Position numbers and translations under genes: made by a program. 64,000 nt of DNA from CAVSDF01 sp963726715 (GTDB lineage: Bacteria; Bacteroidota; Rhodothermia; Rhodothermales; BA12), in NCBI GenBank assembly GCA_963726715.1, contig CAVSDF010000001.1, forward strand, positions 1-64,000, read 5' to 3'. A model generated the notes under the pieces. It saw only the letters and a program-made list of their open reading frames with translations. It ran no database searches and was not told the origin of the DNA. Below, in pieces: positions 1-11,738 of the stretch (position 1 is its first letter; each line of letters begins with the position of its first letter).

Positions 1-111
1 GGTGCGCTCGCCGTGCGGATGGGACTGCGCCCGGCATCGTGGACGCTCCTCGTCGCAGGCGCCGCCATCGGTGGTGCGCTGACGATGATCGCCGAGCGCT
101 GGCCGGGATGA
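1..111 (+). CDS. C-terminal end of a membrane protein (partial)
   Basis: The window opens inside a gene; 36 codons remain before a TGA at 109-111. The visible tail is a short basic/polar stretch followed by one hydrophobic helix (residues about 14-30, rich in Ala, Gly, Leu) and a short charged end with the residues ERWPG. This fits the last transmembrane segment of a multi-pass inner-membrane protein. Too little is left to name the family. Codon use (G/C in third positions) matches the neighbouring genes. Confidence 0.5.
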   Translation, partial: GALAVRMGLRPASWTLLVAGAAIGGALTMIAERWPG

Positions 112-493
112 GTGGGGGTGGTGAGGGGTGTGTGGGTGAGCGAGTGCGAACCGGCCAGCGCGGAGGCATCCGAAAAAGGCCACGCGCTTTTCGGCGTCGA
201 GTCGCCCACCGGCATCGGGTCGGCCAACTCCCCACCACCCGTCCCCCCACCGACCCAAACCCCTTCCGCAAGGAAGGAGACAAGACGCCCACGTGCCGCG
301 GGCCGTCGCAGGGGATGCTCGCCAGTGCCCGCACCCGCCCCACGGACCTTGCCGACTGCCCCACCAGCAGCACAGAGCGGCCCTCCAACGCGCCCACGGC
401 CCACCCCCATCGCGTACTTTGTCCGCAACGTCTCCGTTGCTCCTTCGTAACGAGTTCCACCGCGCGCCGCGGCCCGTCCCCATTCCCTCCCCC
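112..493 (+). promoter_or_regulatory. Intergenic region with a TACTTTG -7 box (415-421)
   Basis: I find no convincing gene between the partial membrane protein and the M1 peptidase. TACTTTG at 415-421 matches the Bacteroidota -7 consensus TAnnTTTG, and lies about 72 nt before the peptidase start codon. I see no clear TTG element near -33. The promoter role is inference from the motif and its position. Confidence 0.4.
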
Positions 494-2922
494 ATGCGCC
501 TCACGCTCCTCTGCCTCGCCGCCGCGCTCGCCGCGCCGGTCGCCTCGGCCCAGTCGTGGCTCGACTCCGACTCGACGAGCCGGACCAACCGGTCCAGCTT
601 CCGAACCCTCGAACTCCCCGATCCCAACGCCTTCCGCGCCGCCTCCGGGCAGCCCGGCGCCGCCTACTGGCAGCAGCGGGCCGATTATGTGATCCGCACG
701 CAGCTCGACACCGTCGCGCACCGCGTCTCCGGCACCGAGCGCATCACGTACACGAACAACTCGCCCGAGGCGCTGCCCTTCCTGTTCGTCCAACTCGACC
801 AGAACAACATCTCGCGCGAGCACAGCCCGGCCTACCCCGCCGCCCGCGCCCTCCCCGCAACCGTCTCGGCCCGCGCCCGCGCCTTCGCCGCCGATGAGCC
901 GTTCGACGGCGGCGACGAGATCCGCCGCGTGCAGATCGTGACGACGCCTGCGGGTGCCGCGACCGCCGCCATCGGCTCCGGACGGATGGTCGACGCCGAG
1001 TACCGCGTCATCGGAACGGTGATGAAGGTGATGCTTCCCACGCCGCTCCGCGCGGGCGCCAAGGTGCAGTTCGAGGTCGACTGGGCCTACAACATCCCCG
1101 ACAACGAGCGCGGCGGCAAGGAGAAGGTCGCCGACGGCTGGCTCTACGAGATCGCGCAGTGGTTTCCGCGCATGTCCGTCTACGACGACGTCAATGGGTG
1201 GCAGACGGAGCCGTTCTACGGGCAGGGCGAGTTCTACCTCAATTTCGGCTCCTACAACGTCTCGATCACCGTGCCGTGGAATCACATCGTCGACGCCACC
1301 GGGCGCTGCAGAACCCGACCGACGTCCTCACCGCGACGCAGCGCCAGCGCCTCGCGCAGGCCTACTCGTCGGAGACGCCGGTCTTCATCGTCCGCCCCGA
1401 CGAGGTCATGACCGCCGCCTCGCGCCCGCGCACGAACGGGATGCTGACGTGGCGCTTCACCGCCGACAACGTCCGCGACTTCGCGTGGGTGTCGTCGAAG
1501 ACGTACGTCTGGGACGCCGCCGGCTTCCGCTACGCCGACGAGCCGGGCCGCACCGATCCAGGTCCACTCGATCTACCCGCGCGCCGCGATGCCGCTCTGG
1601 GACAAGGTCTCGACGCGCGCCACGCTGCAGACGCTCAAGACCTACGGGCGGATGGCCTTCCGCTACCCGTACCCCAAGGCCGTCAACGTCCACGGCCCGG
1701 TCTACGGCATGGAGTACCCGATGATCGCCTTCTGCGGCGCCCGCCCCGGCGCCGACGGCACGTACTCGGAAGGCCTGGAGCGGTCGCTCATCGGCGTCAC
1801 CGTCCATGAGGTCGGCCACAACTGGTTTCCGATGATCGTGGCGAGCGACGAGCGCAAGTGGACGTGGATGGACGAGGGCCTCAACACCTTCCTCCAGTTC
1901 TACGGCGAGAACGACTACGCAAAAACCTACAACGGCACCTTCTGGACGCAGACGCCCGACGGCGACTACCCCGACCGCTACCAGCGCGGCCCGGCCAAGA
2001 ACATCACCGGCTACATGCGCGACGCCGATCAGGTGCCGATCATGACCGAGAGCGACCTATCCACCGCCAGTTCGGCAACAACGGCTACTCGAAGCCCGCC
2101 ACCGGCCTCTGGATTCTGCGCGAGAAGGTTCTCGGGCCGAAGGCGTTCGACGAGGGCTTCCAGTTCTACGCCAACGGCTGGAAGTTCAAGCACCCGCAGC
2201 CCGCCGACTTCTTCCGCTCGATGAACGAGGCCACGGGCGAGAACCTCGACTGGTTCTGGCGCGGCTGGTTCTACTCGACGCAGGCCAACGACCAGTCCAT
2301 CGCCACCGTGACCGTCTCGCCCCGCGACTCGGTCACGACGCGCACCGACGTCGGCCCGTACTACGTCCGCGTCGACGTTCGCAACAAGGGCGGCCTCGTG
2401 ATGCCGATCGAGATGGACCTCGTGTACTCGGACGGCTCGAAGGACCGCGTCACCCTTCCCGCGAGCGTCTGGCGGAGCAACGAGCGCAGCTTCGTCAAGG
2501 GCACCTTCGCCCGCGGCGTGCCCGTCGCCGTCGTCCTCGACCCCGACGAGTCGTACGCCGACATCGACCGCGCCGACAACCTCTGGCGCGGCCCTGGCGT
2601 GACCGATGAGATGCTCACCGCCGCTGGCCTCACCGCGCCGCCGGCCGCCGTCTCGCCCGCGATGCTCGCCCGCTTCGCCGGGACGTACGAGATTCCGGGC
2701 GCGGGAACGCGCCTCAGCGTCGCCGTCCAGAACGGGCGCGCCGTGCTGACCATCCCCGGCCAGGGCAGCTTCGGCCTCACCGCCGTCGACGCGACGCGCC
2801 TGCGCTTCGAGGAGGCGGGCATCGACTTCGCGCTCCGCGTGAGCGCGGCGGGCGCCGTCGAGGGCCTGCAGGCGAGCGGTGCGCAGTCGTTCTTCGCCGC
2901 CCGCGTTCCCACCGCGCCCTGA
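494..2922 (+). CDS. M1 family (gluzincin) metallopeptidase, secreted; three frame breaks
   Basis: Probable zinc aminopeptidase exported to the periplasm or outside. The ATG at 494 begins a clear signal peptide ending around AASAQ-type residues (residues 1-20). The catalytic motif HEVGHNWF lies near 1806-1829 and the downstream zinc ligand is the Glu of WMDEGLNTF, about 18 residues on: the M1 pattern HExxH-(18)-E. The C-terminal part is a beta-rich region without further motifs. The frame breaks near 1300 (GGG where GGGG restores the frame), near 1560, and near 2052 (one base missing before ATCCACCGC). Joining the three frames gives one continuous M1 protein of normal length, so the breaks look like sequence errors. 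A strong terminator follows, and then a DUF6702 gene, a pairing also seen in other Bacteroidota (recalled, not checked). Confidence 0.85.
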
Positions 2923-2968
2923 CCGGCGCGGCAGATGGCACGCGACTCCGTGCGTCTCCGTCGTTCCT

Positions 2969-3012
2969 GCGAGGCCCACCGGCACAGCGTCCGGTGGGCC
3001 TCGCGCTTTTTT
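2969..3012 (+). terminator. Rho-independent terminator after the M1 peptidase
   Basis: The arms GCGAGGCCCACCGG (2969-2982) and CCGGTGGGCCTCGC (2991-3004) form a perfect 14-bp stem with an 8-nt loop. A run of six T follows at 3007-3012. This is the clearest intrinsic terminator in the window. It sits 20 bp before the next start codon, so the DUF6702 gene would need its own promoter or read-through. Confidence 0.85.
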
Positions 3013-3031
3013 AGCCGCCTGATCCGTCCCC

Positions 3032-3571
3032 ATGCGCCTGTTTCTGATCGCCACCCTCGCCCTCACCGCCGCAGCCCCACTGCGCGCGTCGGATCGTCTG
3101 CCGACGCCTTCGGTGCGCGGGGCATCCGAGGCGGTGCACCCGCTGCACATGACGTACGGGCGCGTGGCGGTCGATGGGGCGACGGTGCTGGTAAGCGTGC
3201 GGTTCTTCAAGGACGACCTCACCGACGCCCTGCGCGACTTCACGCGGCGCGGCGACGACCTCACGCTCGCCGTGACGCCCGAACTCGACGCCATCGCGCT
3301 CCGCTACCTCAACGCCCACCTCGGCATCGTCGCCAACGGAGCGAACCTGACCGCGCGCCTCGTCGGCAGCGGCGAGGCGGCGGAGACGTGGACGTACCGC
3401 GTCGAGTACCGCGCCACGCAGCCGGTCCGCACCCTCCGCCTGCGCAACCGCCTGCTCTTCGAGACCTTCCCTGACCAGCAGAACGTCGTCAAGACCGCCG
3501 TCTTCCCGTCCGGCCGCGAGGACACGATCCTCTTCCTGCCGTCCGAGGATGCGCACGACATCCGCATCTGA
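3032..3571 (+). CDS. DUF6702 family exported protein
   Basis: A protein of 179 residues of unknown function. It has a signal peptide (residues 1-18, MRLFLIATLALTAAAPLRA) followed by the family's characteristic start HPLHMTYG near residue 32. That is the usual opening of a small beta-rich domain described in Bacteroidota proteins next to M1 peptidases. The conserved segment RFFKDDLTDAL and a C-terminal run of beta strands (RNRLLFETFPDQQN) are visible. The protein is intact. The family assignment rests on the HPLH opening and overall pattern recalled from DUF6702; no function is known to me. Only 20 bp separate it from the terminator hairpin upstream. Confidence 0.7.
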   Translation: MRLFLIATLALTAAAPLRASDRLPTPSVRGASEAVHPLHMTYGRVAVDGATVLVSVRFFKDDLTDALRDFTRRGDDLTLAVTPELDAIALRYLNAHLGIVANGANLTARLVGSGEAAETWTYRVEYRATQPVRTLRLRNRLLFETFPDQQNVVKTAVFPSGREDTILFLPSEDAHDIRI

Positions 3572-3628
3572 CAGCCTGGCCAGCGCGTCTGTGTCCTCGC
3601 AGGGGACGCGCTCGCACGTCACGACCCG

Positions 3629-3997
3629 TCACCACAGCCCGAGTTCGAGGCGGGCGTCTTCGGACATCATCGAGCGGTGGTAGGGCGGCTCCCAGACGAC
3701 CTCGACCGATGCGCCGGTCACGCCCTCGACGCCGCGCACGGCGGCCTCGATCTCGCCGGGCAGGATTTGCGCCGCCGGGCACGCGGGCGCAGTCAGCGTC
3801 ATCCGCACGTGCGCGCTGCGGTCCTCGCGCACGTCGATGCCGTAGATGAGGCCGAGGTCGTAGATGTTGACCGGAAGCTCGGGGTCGAAGACGGTCTTGA
3901 GCGCCTCGATGATCTCCGCTTCGAGCAGGTGAACGGGCTTGAGCGGCCCGTCGGAGGTCGGCGCGGCGGAGATCGGTGTGGCAGGGTCGTCGGTCAT
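3629..3997 (-). CDS. SUF-associated DUF59/MIP18 family protein (SufT/PaaD-like)
   Basis: A 122-residue protein and the last gene of the SUF operon. Members of the MIP18 (DUF59) family act as accessory factors in maturing or delivering Fe-S clusters. The visible hallmarks are EALKTVFDPELPVNIYDLGL (residues 31-50), including the DPE..VNIYDLGL signature, and TLTAPACPAAQ with the conserved cysteine at residue 73. The ATG at 3997 lies 11 bp after the sufE stop, so translation is probably coupled. The N-terminal 20 residues are polar and low-complexity. The specific role here is inferred from operon position. Confidence 0.85.
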   Translation of the reverse strand: MTDDPATPISAAPTSDGPLKPVHLLEAEIIEALKTVFDPELPVNIYDLGLIYGIDVREDRSAHVRMTLTAPACPAAQILPGEIEAAVRGVEGVTGASVEVVWEPPYHRSMMSEDARLELGLW

Positions 3998-4008
3998 CGT
4001 CGGAGAGG

Positions 4009-4479
4009 TCAGGAGGTGGGGGATGCGCTCGCGGCGGCGTAGGCGCGGATGCGGGCGACCATCGCAGCGAGGCCGTTCCGGCGCGTCGGCGACAGGTGCT
4101 CGGCGACGCCGATGCGGTCGAGCACGCCGAGGTCGGCGTCGGCGATGGCGGATGCCGGAAGGCCGGAGAGGAGGGTGACGAGGACGGCGACGAGGCCGCG
4201 CGTGACGAGGGCGTCGGAGTCGCCGTGGAGCACCAGCGCGCCGCCGCCCACGAACTCCGGCGCGATCCACACCTGCGACTGGCAGCCGCGCACGCGGAAG
4301 GCGTCGCTGCGGTACGCATCCGGCAGCGGCGGCAGGTCGCGCCCGAAGTCGATGAGGCGCTCGGTGCGCTCCAACCCGTCGGCCGCGTCCTCGAAGAGCG
4401 CGACCAGATCGGCCACGCGGGCCTCGAAACGGTCGGTTGCGTGGTCGGTCGAGCGGTCGGTCGTCGGGGCATCGGTCAT
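4009..4479 (-). CDS. sufE: SufE family sulfur-acceptor protein
   Basis: A 156-residue SufE. It accepts the persulfide sulfur from the cysteine desulfurase SufS and passes it to the SufBCD scaffold in the cytoplasm. The active-site cysteine is in RVRGCQSQVW, where SufE proteins place theirs. The preceding LIDFGRDLPPLPD block is typical of the family. The start at 4479 gives an N-terminal extension rich in Thr/Asp. It lies between sufS (47 bp upstream) and the DUF59 gene (11 bp downstream), all in one direction. Confidence 0.9.
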   Translation of the reverse strand: MTDAPTTDRSTDHATDRFEARVADLVALFEDAADGLERTERLIDFGRDLPPLPDAYRSDAFRVRGCQSQVWIAPEFVGGGALVLHGDSDALVTRGLVAVLVTLLSGLPASAIADADLGVLDRIGVAEHLSPTRRNGLAAMVARIRAYAAASASPTS

Positions 4480-4526
4480 GCCCGCCCAACGCCCCGCCCG
4501 CCGCCCCGGTCCCGGCACTGCGGCCG

Positions 4527-5769
4527 TCACCCCAGCATCCGCGCCGCGCGCGCGATGGCATCCACGAGGGCGTCGGCATCGGCGCGGGTGTTGTAGACGG
4601 CGAAGGAGGCGCGGACGGTGCCGGGCAGGCCGAGCGCCTCCATCAGCGGCTGCGCGCAGTGGTGGCCCGTGCGCACGGCGACGCCCATCTGGTCGAGGAG
4701 CGTGCCCACGTCGTACGGGTGGGCATCGCCGACGAGGAACGACAGCACCGACACCTTGTCCGGCGCCGTCCCGACGATCCGCACGCCGTCGATCTCGCGG
4801 AGCCGGTCGGTCGCGTACGCCAGCACGTCGGTTTCGTGGGCGAAGACGGCGGCGCGGTCGAGGCCGTCGAGCCAGTCGAGCGCCTCGGCGAAGGCGACGA
4901 TGCCGCCGACATTCGGCGTGCCTGCCTCGAATTTGAAGGGCACCGCGTTCCACGTCGGCCCGTCGGCGAGCGAGACCGTGTCGATCATGTCGCCGCCGCC
5001 CTGCCACGGCGGCATCGCCTCCAGGAGATCACGGCGCCCGACGAGCGCGCCGATGCCCATCGGGGCGTACGCCTTGTGGCCCGAGACGGCGTAGAAATCG
5101 GCCCCGAGCGCCCGCACGTCGATGTCCACGTGCGCCGTCGCCTGCGCGCCATCGACCAAGACGACGGCTCCGGCGGCATGTGCGCGCCGCGCGATCTCGG
5201 CAACCGGATGGACGGTGCCGAGGGCGTTCGAGACGTGCCCGACGGCCACCATCTTTACCCGTCCGTCGGCGAGATGGGCGCCGAGCGTGTCGAGGTCGAG
5301 CGTGCCGTCCGGGAGCACGCGGACGGCGCGGAGCGTGGCGCCGGTCGCCGCGCACAGCATCTGCCACGGGACGATGTTGGCGTGGTGCTCGGTCTCGGTG
5401 ACGACGATGGCGTCGCCCGCGCCGACGTTCGCGCGGCCCCACGTCTGGGCGACGAGGTTGACCGCCTCCGTCGTGCCGCGCGTGAACACGACCTCGTCGG
5501 CATCGGCGCCGACGAACTGCGCGACGCGCGCCCGCGCGGCCTCCATCGCATCGGTCGCGGCCTGGCTGAGCGCGTGGACGCCGCGGTGGACGTTGGCGTT
5601 CTCGCGCGTCGTAGTACCGCGCGAGCCGGTCGATCACGCGCTGCGGCTTCTGCGTCGATGCGGCGCTGTCGAGGTAGACGAGCGCCCGCCCGTTGACGCG
5701 CTGGTCGAGCGCCGGAACGCTCGCGCGGATGGCGTCGATGTCGAAGGCGGTCGGGGCGGCGGGCGTCAT
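4527..5769 (-). CDS. sufS: SufS cysteine desulfurase (frame break near 5612)
   Basis: A PLP-dependent group II cysteine desulfurase that supplies sulfur for Fe-S assembly. The N-terminus (from ATG 5769) carries ALVYLDSAASTQKP, the standard SufS opening. The lysine region reads YAVSGHKAYAPMGIG, with the PLP-binding Lys in SGHK. The C-terminal block VAVRTGHHCAQPLM holds the catalytic cysteine (the HHCAQP motif of SufS). A frame change lies near 5612: the expected ...DARENANVHRG is read as ...DARERQRPPR, and adding one GC dinucleotide restores the frame. The gene follows sufD across a repeat-bearing gap. Confidence 0.9.
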
Positions 5770-5844
5770 GATGCGAGGAGGATGGATCGGTGGCCGAGCG
5801 AACGAACCGGGCCTGCCGTGCAGGCTGCCCTCTCTTTCCACGCT

Positions 5845-5934
5845 GTCATTGCGAGGAGCGCAGCGACGCGGCAATCTGGATCGACGGGTCCCATCGGACC
5901 GGATTGCCACGACCCTTGCAGGGCCTCGCAATGA
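5845..5934. repeat. Dispersed palindromic repeat, TCATTGCGAGG family
   Basis: This 90-bp element starts GTCATTGCGAGGAGCGCAGC and ends with CTCGCAATGAC, so its outer ends are inverted copies (TCATTGCGAG / CTCGCAATGA). Inside, GGCAATCTGGA and GGATTGCC form a second inverted pair. The same kind of element is widespread in unrelated bacterial genomes (recalled). It lies between sufD and sufS. Only one copy is in this window. Confidence 0.7.
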
Positions 5935-5965
5935 CCGCTCGAACGGCCGGGAGCGCGGAGCAGGG

Positions 5966-5981
5966 AGACCTGACAGGTTCG
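5966..5981. repeat. ACCTGACAGGT repeat, partial copy
   Basis: GACCTGACAGGTTC is a half copy of the CCTGTCAGGT...ACCTGACAGG palindrome family found at eight other places in this window. It lies in the sufD-sufS gap, 30 bp from the TCATTGCGAGG element. Confidence 0.5.
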
Positions 5982-6022
5982 ACTCAACAACGACCATTCC
6001 AACCAACGACAAACGAATCGCC

Positions 6023-7381
6023 TCACGCGAACGCGTCGGCACCGAGGAGGGCGCGGAGGCGGGCGTCGATCCAGTCGGCGAGGGCGGTCGGGGCGGCGGT
6101 GGCGGTCACGTCGCGCGCGAAGGCGAGAAGCAGGAGCGCGCGGGCGTCGGCGGGGCGCAGGCCACGGGCGCGGAGGTAGAAGAGCGCCTGCTCGTCGAGG
6201 CGGCCCGTCGCGGCGCCGTGGCTGCACTTGACGTCGTCGGCGTAGATCTCGAGCTCGGGCTTCGAGTTCATCGTCGCGCCCTCCGAGAGCACGATCGCGC
6301 GGCTCGACTGGTAGGCGTTGGTCTTCTGCGCGTCCTTGCGGACGAGAATCCGCCCGTTGAAGACGCCCGTCGAGGCGCCGTCGAGGATGCCTTTGTAGAC
6401 CTCGTTCGACTCGCAGTTGGGCTTCGCGTGGTCGACGAAGGTGGCGTTGTCGACCGTCATCGCGCCCTGCCCGAAGAAGAAGCCCCGCAGGTGGCTCTCG
6501 CAGAACTCGGCGTCGGGGAGGATGCGGACGTGGTTGCGGATCGTCGCGCCCGAGAGGGTGACCGTGAGCGTGTCGAAGACCGACGCGCCCGTCTGCACGA
6601 CCTCGGTGCTCGACACCTCGTCGATCGTCATCCCGGCATCTTGCAGCCGCACGTGGCGCACATCGGCGCCCTCGGCGACCGACACTTCCGTGACCGGCAC
6701 GAGGAACGCGGCCGCGTCGCCGATGACGATGGCGCGCTCGACGACTCGCAGCGCCGCCCCCTCTTCGGCGATGATGACGAGCCGCGAGGGCACGAACGCC
6801 GCCGCGCCCGACTCCGGCGCGACGATGTGGAGGACCGTCACCGTCTCGTCCGCCGCGACGCCCACCGGGGCGTAGACGACAGCGGCATCGGCGAGAAACG
6901 CGGCGTTGAGGGCCGAGAACACGTCGGTCTCGCGGCGGTCGTGGGCGCCGAGATGGGCCTCGAAGAGCGGACGCATCGCCGCCGGGGCGTGTGCGAAGCT
7001 GCCCGCGTAGGCGCCGCCGCCGAGAGCAGGCGCGCTGGAAAGGTCGGCGCGAACGACGCCGTTGACCATCACGACGCACGGCCCGGTGAGGCCGGGAATC
7101 CGCAGCGCCGCCACCTCCTCCGCCGTCACCGCCGCGCCGCCGCCGACGGTGACGCGCATCCCGGCGAGGTCGTCCGCGAGGTGCCGCTCGACGGCTTTCT
7201 CGATGCGCGTGTACTTCCACGCCTCCATCCGGCGCGTCGGCATCCCGAGTTCGCGGACGCGGGCGAGGCCATCGCGGCGCAGGGCGTGGAGGCGCTCGGA
7301 GGCGCCGTTGAGCGCCGAGCCGTCGAGCGTGGCAAAGGTGCGCTCGGCGCGGTCGGCGAAGGAAATCGGGGTCGTCGTCAT
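6023..7381 (-). CDS. sufD: SufD, Fe-S cluster assembly scaffold subunit
   Basis: A 452-residue SufD, intact. It pairs with SufB and the ATPase SufC in the SufBC2D scaffold, which builds clusters. The SufB/SufD core beta-helix domain is seen in the second half: CESHLRGFFFGQG, then NATFVDHAKPNCESNEVYKG and the very typical ILVRKDAQKTNAYQSSRAI. The nearby MNSKPELEIYADDVKCSHGAATG carries the conserved His of SufD. The N-terminus has the MEAWKYTRIEKAV segment found in SufD rather than SufB. It follows sufC by about 98 bp. Confidence 0.93.
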   Translation of the reverse strand: MTTTPISFADRAERTFATLDGSALNGASERLHALRRDGLARVRELGMPTRRMEAWKYTRIEKAVERHLADDLAGMRVTVGGGAAVTAEEVAALRIPGLTGPCVVMVNGVVRADLSSAPALGGGAYAGSFAHAPAAMRPLFEAHLGAHDRRETDVFSALNAAFLADAAVVYAPVGVAADETVTVLHIVAPESGAAAFVPSRLVIIAEEGAALRVVERAIVIGDAAAFLVPVTEVSVAEGADVRHVRLQDAGMTIDEVSSTEVVQTGASVFDTLTVTLSGATIRNHVRILPDAEFCESHLRGFFFGQGAMTVDNATFVDHAKPNCESNEVYKGILDGASTGVFNGRILVRKDAQKTNAYQSSRAIVLSEGATMNSKPELEIYADDVKCSHGAATGRLDEQALFYLRARGLRPADARALLLLAFARDVTATAAPTALADWIDARLRALLGADAFA

Positions 7382-7479
7382 GTCGTCGGAGGCGAGCGGC
7401 GGGGAGGGCCCAGCGCGCTCGGAATGGGCAGGCTCGTGTCGGCGGCCGGTCCGGCCACGAAATCGGCCACGAAAATCGA

Positions 7480-8246
<767 letters not shown>

Positions 8247-8291
8247 GGGAAAGGGATCAGTAGAATCAAATGGGGGAGGCGTCGGCGGTGG

Positions 8292-8387
8292 GGCGGTGCG
8301 GACCCCCTCCGGCCTTCGGCCACCTCCCCCGCGAGCGGGGGAGGACAGCCGCGGAGGCCGTTCAGGCCGCAGCGGCAGGTGGGAGGC
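8292..8387. repeat. GC-rich dispersed repeat, CCCCCTCCGG...GCGGGGGAGG family (copy 1)
   Basis: A composite palindrome about 95 bp long. CCTCCCCCGCGAGCGGGGGAGG is its central hairpin, preceded by GGACCCCCTCCGGCC and followed by GCGGAGGCCGTTCAGGCCGC. Further copies lie at 46550-46645 and, inverted, at 52655-52746. It fills the gap between sufB and sufC. Confidence 0.7.
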
Positions 8388-8388
8388 G

Positions 8389-9857
<1,469 letters not shown>

Positions 9858-10161
9858 CGGGGGACGGGGTCGGAGGTGGGGCGGGGATCGCGTAAGGGCA
9901 TCCCCGGCTTGGACGAACCGGGGCAGGGGGGGGCCGTTCCCGCTCGCTGTGCCGCCCCGCCCCCCCTTCACCGACGCTTGGCGCGCCACGGACGTGCCGC
10001 CCGGCATCGCCGGGAGAGGCATTCACTGCGATCGCCGGACGGTTCGACGACCGGGTTCAGCCGCACTTGGCAGGGGACGAGCGGACGCCGTGCGCCTCCT
10101 CGCTCCTGAACCCCTCCGGAGGCAGGTCGTTGTGCAGGCTCGACTCCGCCCGCTCCGTCCG
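9858..10161. other. Divergent intergenic region between sufB and sufA
   Basis: These 300 bp have no gene. The region must hold the divergent promoters for the SUF operon and the A-type carrier. A poly-G run (9926-9934) and short GC-rich palindromes are visible. I could not recognise an Fe-S-sensing regulator site here. Confidence 0.4.
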
Positions 10162-10563
10162 ATGACCGACCTCCTAGCCCCCTCGCCCGTCCTCGATGCC
10201 GCTGCCGGAGGTGCCGACAGCGCCGCCGATGTGCCCGTCGCCATGACCGCCCGCGCCGCCGCGCAGCTCCGCGCCGTCGCCGCGCGCGAGGGCATCGACC
10301 CCGCGGCCACGTTCGTGCGCGTCGCCGTCGTGCCGGGCGGATGCTCAGGGCTGACCTACGACCTTGGCTGGGACAGCGCCGCCCTCGCCACCGACGAGCA
10401 CATCGCCGCCCACGGCCTCCGCCTCGTCCTCGACGCCCGGAGCGCCGCCTACCTCGACGGCACCGTCCTCGACTTCACCGACGGCCTCGACGGCAGGGGC
10501 TTCCACTTCGAGAACCCGAACGCTGTGCGCACCTGCGCCTGCGGCGAGAGCTTCGGCCTCTGA
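10162..10563 (+). CDS. A-type Fe-S carrier (SufA/IscA/ErpA family)
   Basis: A 133-residue carrier that receives clusters from the SUF scaffold and passes them to apoproteins. The three cluster-ligating cysteines are present: one in VVPGGCSGLTYDL and two in the C-terminal RTCACGESFGL (C-x-C). The start at ATG 10162 leaves a 27-residue Ala/Asp-rich extension before the domain begins (VAMTARAAAQLRAV). It is divergent from sufB and shares its upstream region, which supports a common regulon. SufA, IscA and ErpA cannot be told apart from the sequence alone. Confidence 0.88.
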   Translation: MTDLLAPSPVLDAAAGGADSAADVPVAMTARAAAQLRAVAAREGIDPAATFVRVAVVPGGCSGLTYDLGWDSAALATDEHIAAHGLRLVLDARSAAYLDGTVLDFTDGLDGRGFHFENPNAVRTCACGESFGL

Positions 10564-10624
10564 CGGGCGGTCCGGCAAGTGCCGAATTGGGCGCCGGTCA
10601 TGGGCGCCGACGCGCGACCAGACG

Positions 10625-10659
10625 AAAAAAGAGCGGCGCCGCCCCCACAGCGACGCCGC
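10625..10659 (-). terminator. Likely terminator of the response-regulator transcript
   Basis: Read on the minus strand, GCGGCG pairs with CGCCGC across a G-rich loop and is followed directly by TCTTTTTT. It lies about 280 bp beyond the response-regulator stop codon. Confidence 0.5.
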
Positions 10660-10733
10660 CCGGAACGCGACAGAGAGGAAGCCAGACCCTGTCGATTCTT
10701 CCGAAACGTACCTAGGCGATGGGTTGCCTCGCA

Positions 10734-10769
10734 ATGGAGGATCCTCCCGATCTCTTCGGAGGAACCTCC
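10734..10769. repeat. Nested GGAGG hairpin, copy A
   Basis: ATGGAGGATCCTCCCGA is followed by TTCGGAGGAACCTCC. The inner arms TCCTCC/GGAGGA and the outer arms GGAGG/CCTCC form a two-level hairpin. A related sequence lies at 12552-12584. Confidence 0.45.
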
Positions 10770-10886
10770 AAAGCGTCTGCAAAGCGTCCGCTTCCGCCGT
10801 CTTCACGCGCGCTCGCTTCCCCGATTGCGCGCAGCCGGTGGCGAAGCGGGTGCTCCGAGGATGTGGTACGAGCGGGTTGGGCGGGC

Positions 10887-10920
10887 GGGATGTGCAAGCA
10901 CGTCCCCCACGGCGCGATTG
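10887..10920. repeat. GTGCAAGCAC dispersed repeat
   Basis: GGGATGTGCAAGCACGTCCC followed by CCACGGCGCGATTG. It is closely matched at 40743-40777, and half of it is found inverted at 27897-27912. It has a palindromic core of GTGC-AA-GCAC with GGGA/TCCC ends. Confidence 0.5.
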
Positions 10921-10940
10921 GCACAGTTGAGCGCTTGGTC

Positions 10941-11552
10941 TCAGGGCGTCGGTGGGGTGACGATGCGGTTGGCCCAGGCCCACGAGACGGCGGCGCGGGC
11001 GCCGGAGACGCCGATCTTCTGGTAGACGAAGGTCAAGGCGTTGCGGACGGTCGGCTCGGAGATGTTGAGCGCGTCGGCGACTTCGAGGTTGCTGCACCCG
11101 CGCGCCATGTGGGCGAGGATGTCGCGCTCGCGCTCGGTCAGACGTGCCCTCTCAGCGGCGTTCTCGACGAACCATGCCTTTCGTCCCGCTGCGACCTCGC
11201 GCAGCGCCATCACGATGAACTCGCGCGAGCGCGATTTGGTGACGTAGCCCGCCGCGCCGCTGGCCTTCATCGCATCGACGTACGGTCCGTCTTCAAAGGC
11301 CGAGAGGACGAGGATGTGTGGCGAGAACCCGCGCTCCTGCACCTCGCGCGCCACGTCGGCGCCGCTCACAGGTGGCATCTGCATGTCGAGCACGAGCACA
11401 TCGGGCGTCAGGCGCTCGACCATTCGGACGGCCTCGGGGCCGCTGCTCGCCTCCCCGACAACCTCGAAGTCGTCGGTGGCGTCGATGAGGGTGCGGAGGC
11501 CGGCGCGGAAGATGTCGTGGTCGTCGGCGAGGAGGACGCGGAAGGGCGGCAT
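10941..11552 (-). CDS. NarL/FixJ-type response regulator
   Basis: A 203-residue DNA-binding response regulator. The receiver domain spans residues 1 to about 120. Its acidic pair is in VLLADDHDIFRAGL, the phospho-acceptor Asp is in DVLVLDMQMPP, and the conserved Lys is in YVTKSRS. The C-terminal LuxR-type helix-turn-helix reads LTERERDILAHMARGCSNLE and continues VADALNISEPTVRNAL. The ATG at 11552 gives the normal MPPFRVLLADDH opening. It is the natural partner of the kinase at 12665-13855 and of the degenerate kinase that precedes it in the same direction. Its target genes are unknown. Confidence 0.9.
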   Translation of the reverse strand: MPPFRVLLADDHDIFRAGLRTLIDATDDFEVVGEASSGPEAVRMVERLTPDVLVLDMQMPPVSGADVAREVQERGFSPHILVLSAFEDGPYVDAMKASGAAGYVTKSRSREFIVMALREVAAGRKAWFVENAAERARLTERERDILAHMARGCSNLEVADALNISEPTVRNALTFVYQKIGVSGARAAVSWAWANRIVTPPTP

Positions 11553-11738
11553 GGCAGTGCGGGGCCGACAGGGGCGCGGGGCGGGTGGGACACGGAAAAA
11601 CGTGCCGGGAGAAAATACGCCGTGCCCGTCCGAGCGACCTCGACGGATTGCCTGCGCCGGGAGGCCCCGCAGCGAAGCCGCTGCGCCCGTCACCGGTGAC
11701 GCGCAGCCCGGGCCGCGCGACCGGTGACGGGCGTGGCC

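Larger units (their letters stand above)
10564..10940. other. Gene-free region with terminator, hairpin and repeat
   Basis: This 377-bp gap lies between sufA and the convergent response-regulator gene. It holds a minus-strand terminator (10625-10659), a nested GGAGG/CCTCC hairpin (10734-10769) and a GGGAYGTGCAAGCACGTCCC repeat (10887-10920), each listed separately. I see no coding sequence. Confidence 0.5.

Noticed and set aside
2029..3294. An antisense open frame across the end of the M1 peptidase and the DUF6702 gene.
   Set aside because: It crosses a strong plus-strand terminator and two plus-strand genes, and has no recognisable protein motif.
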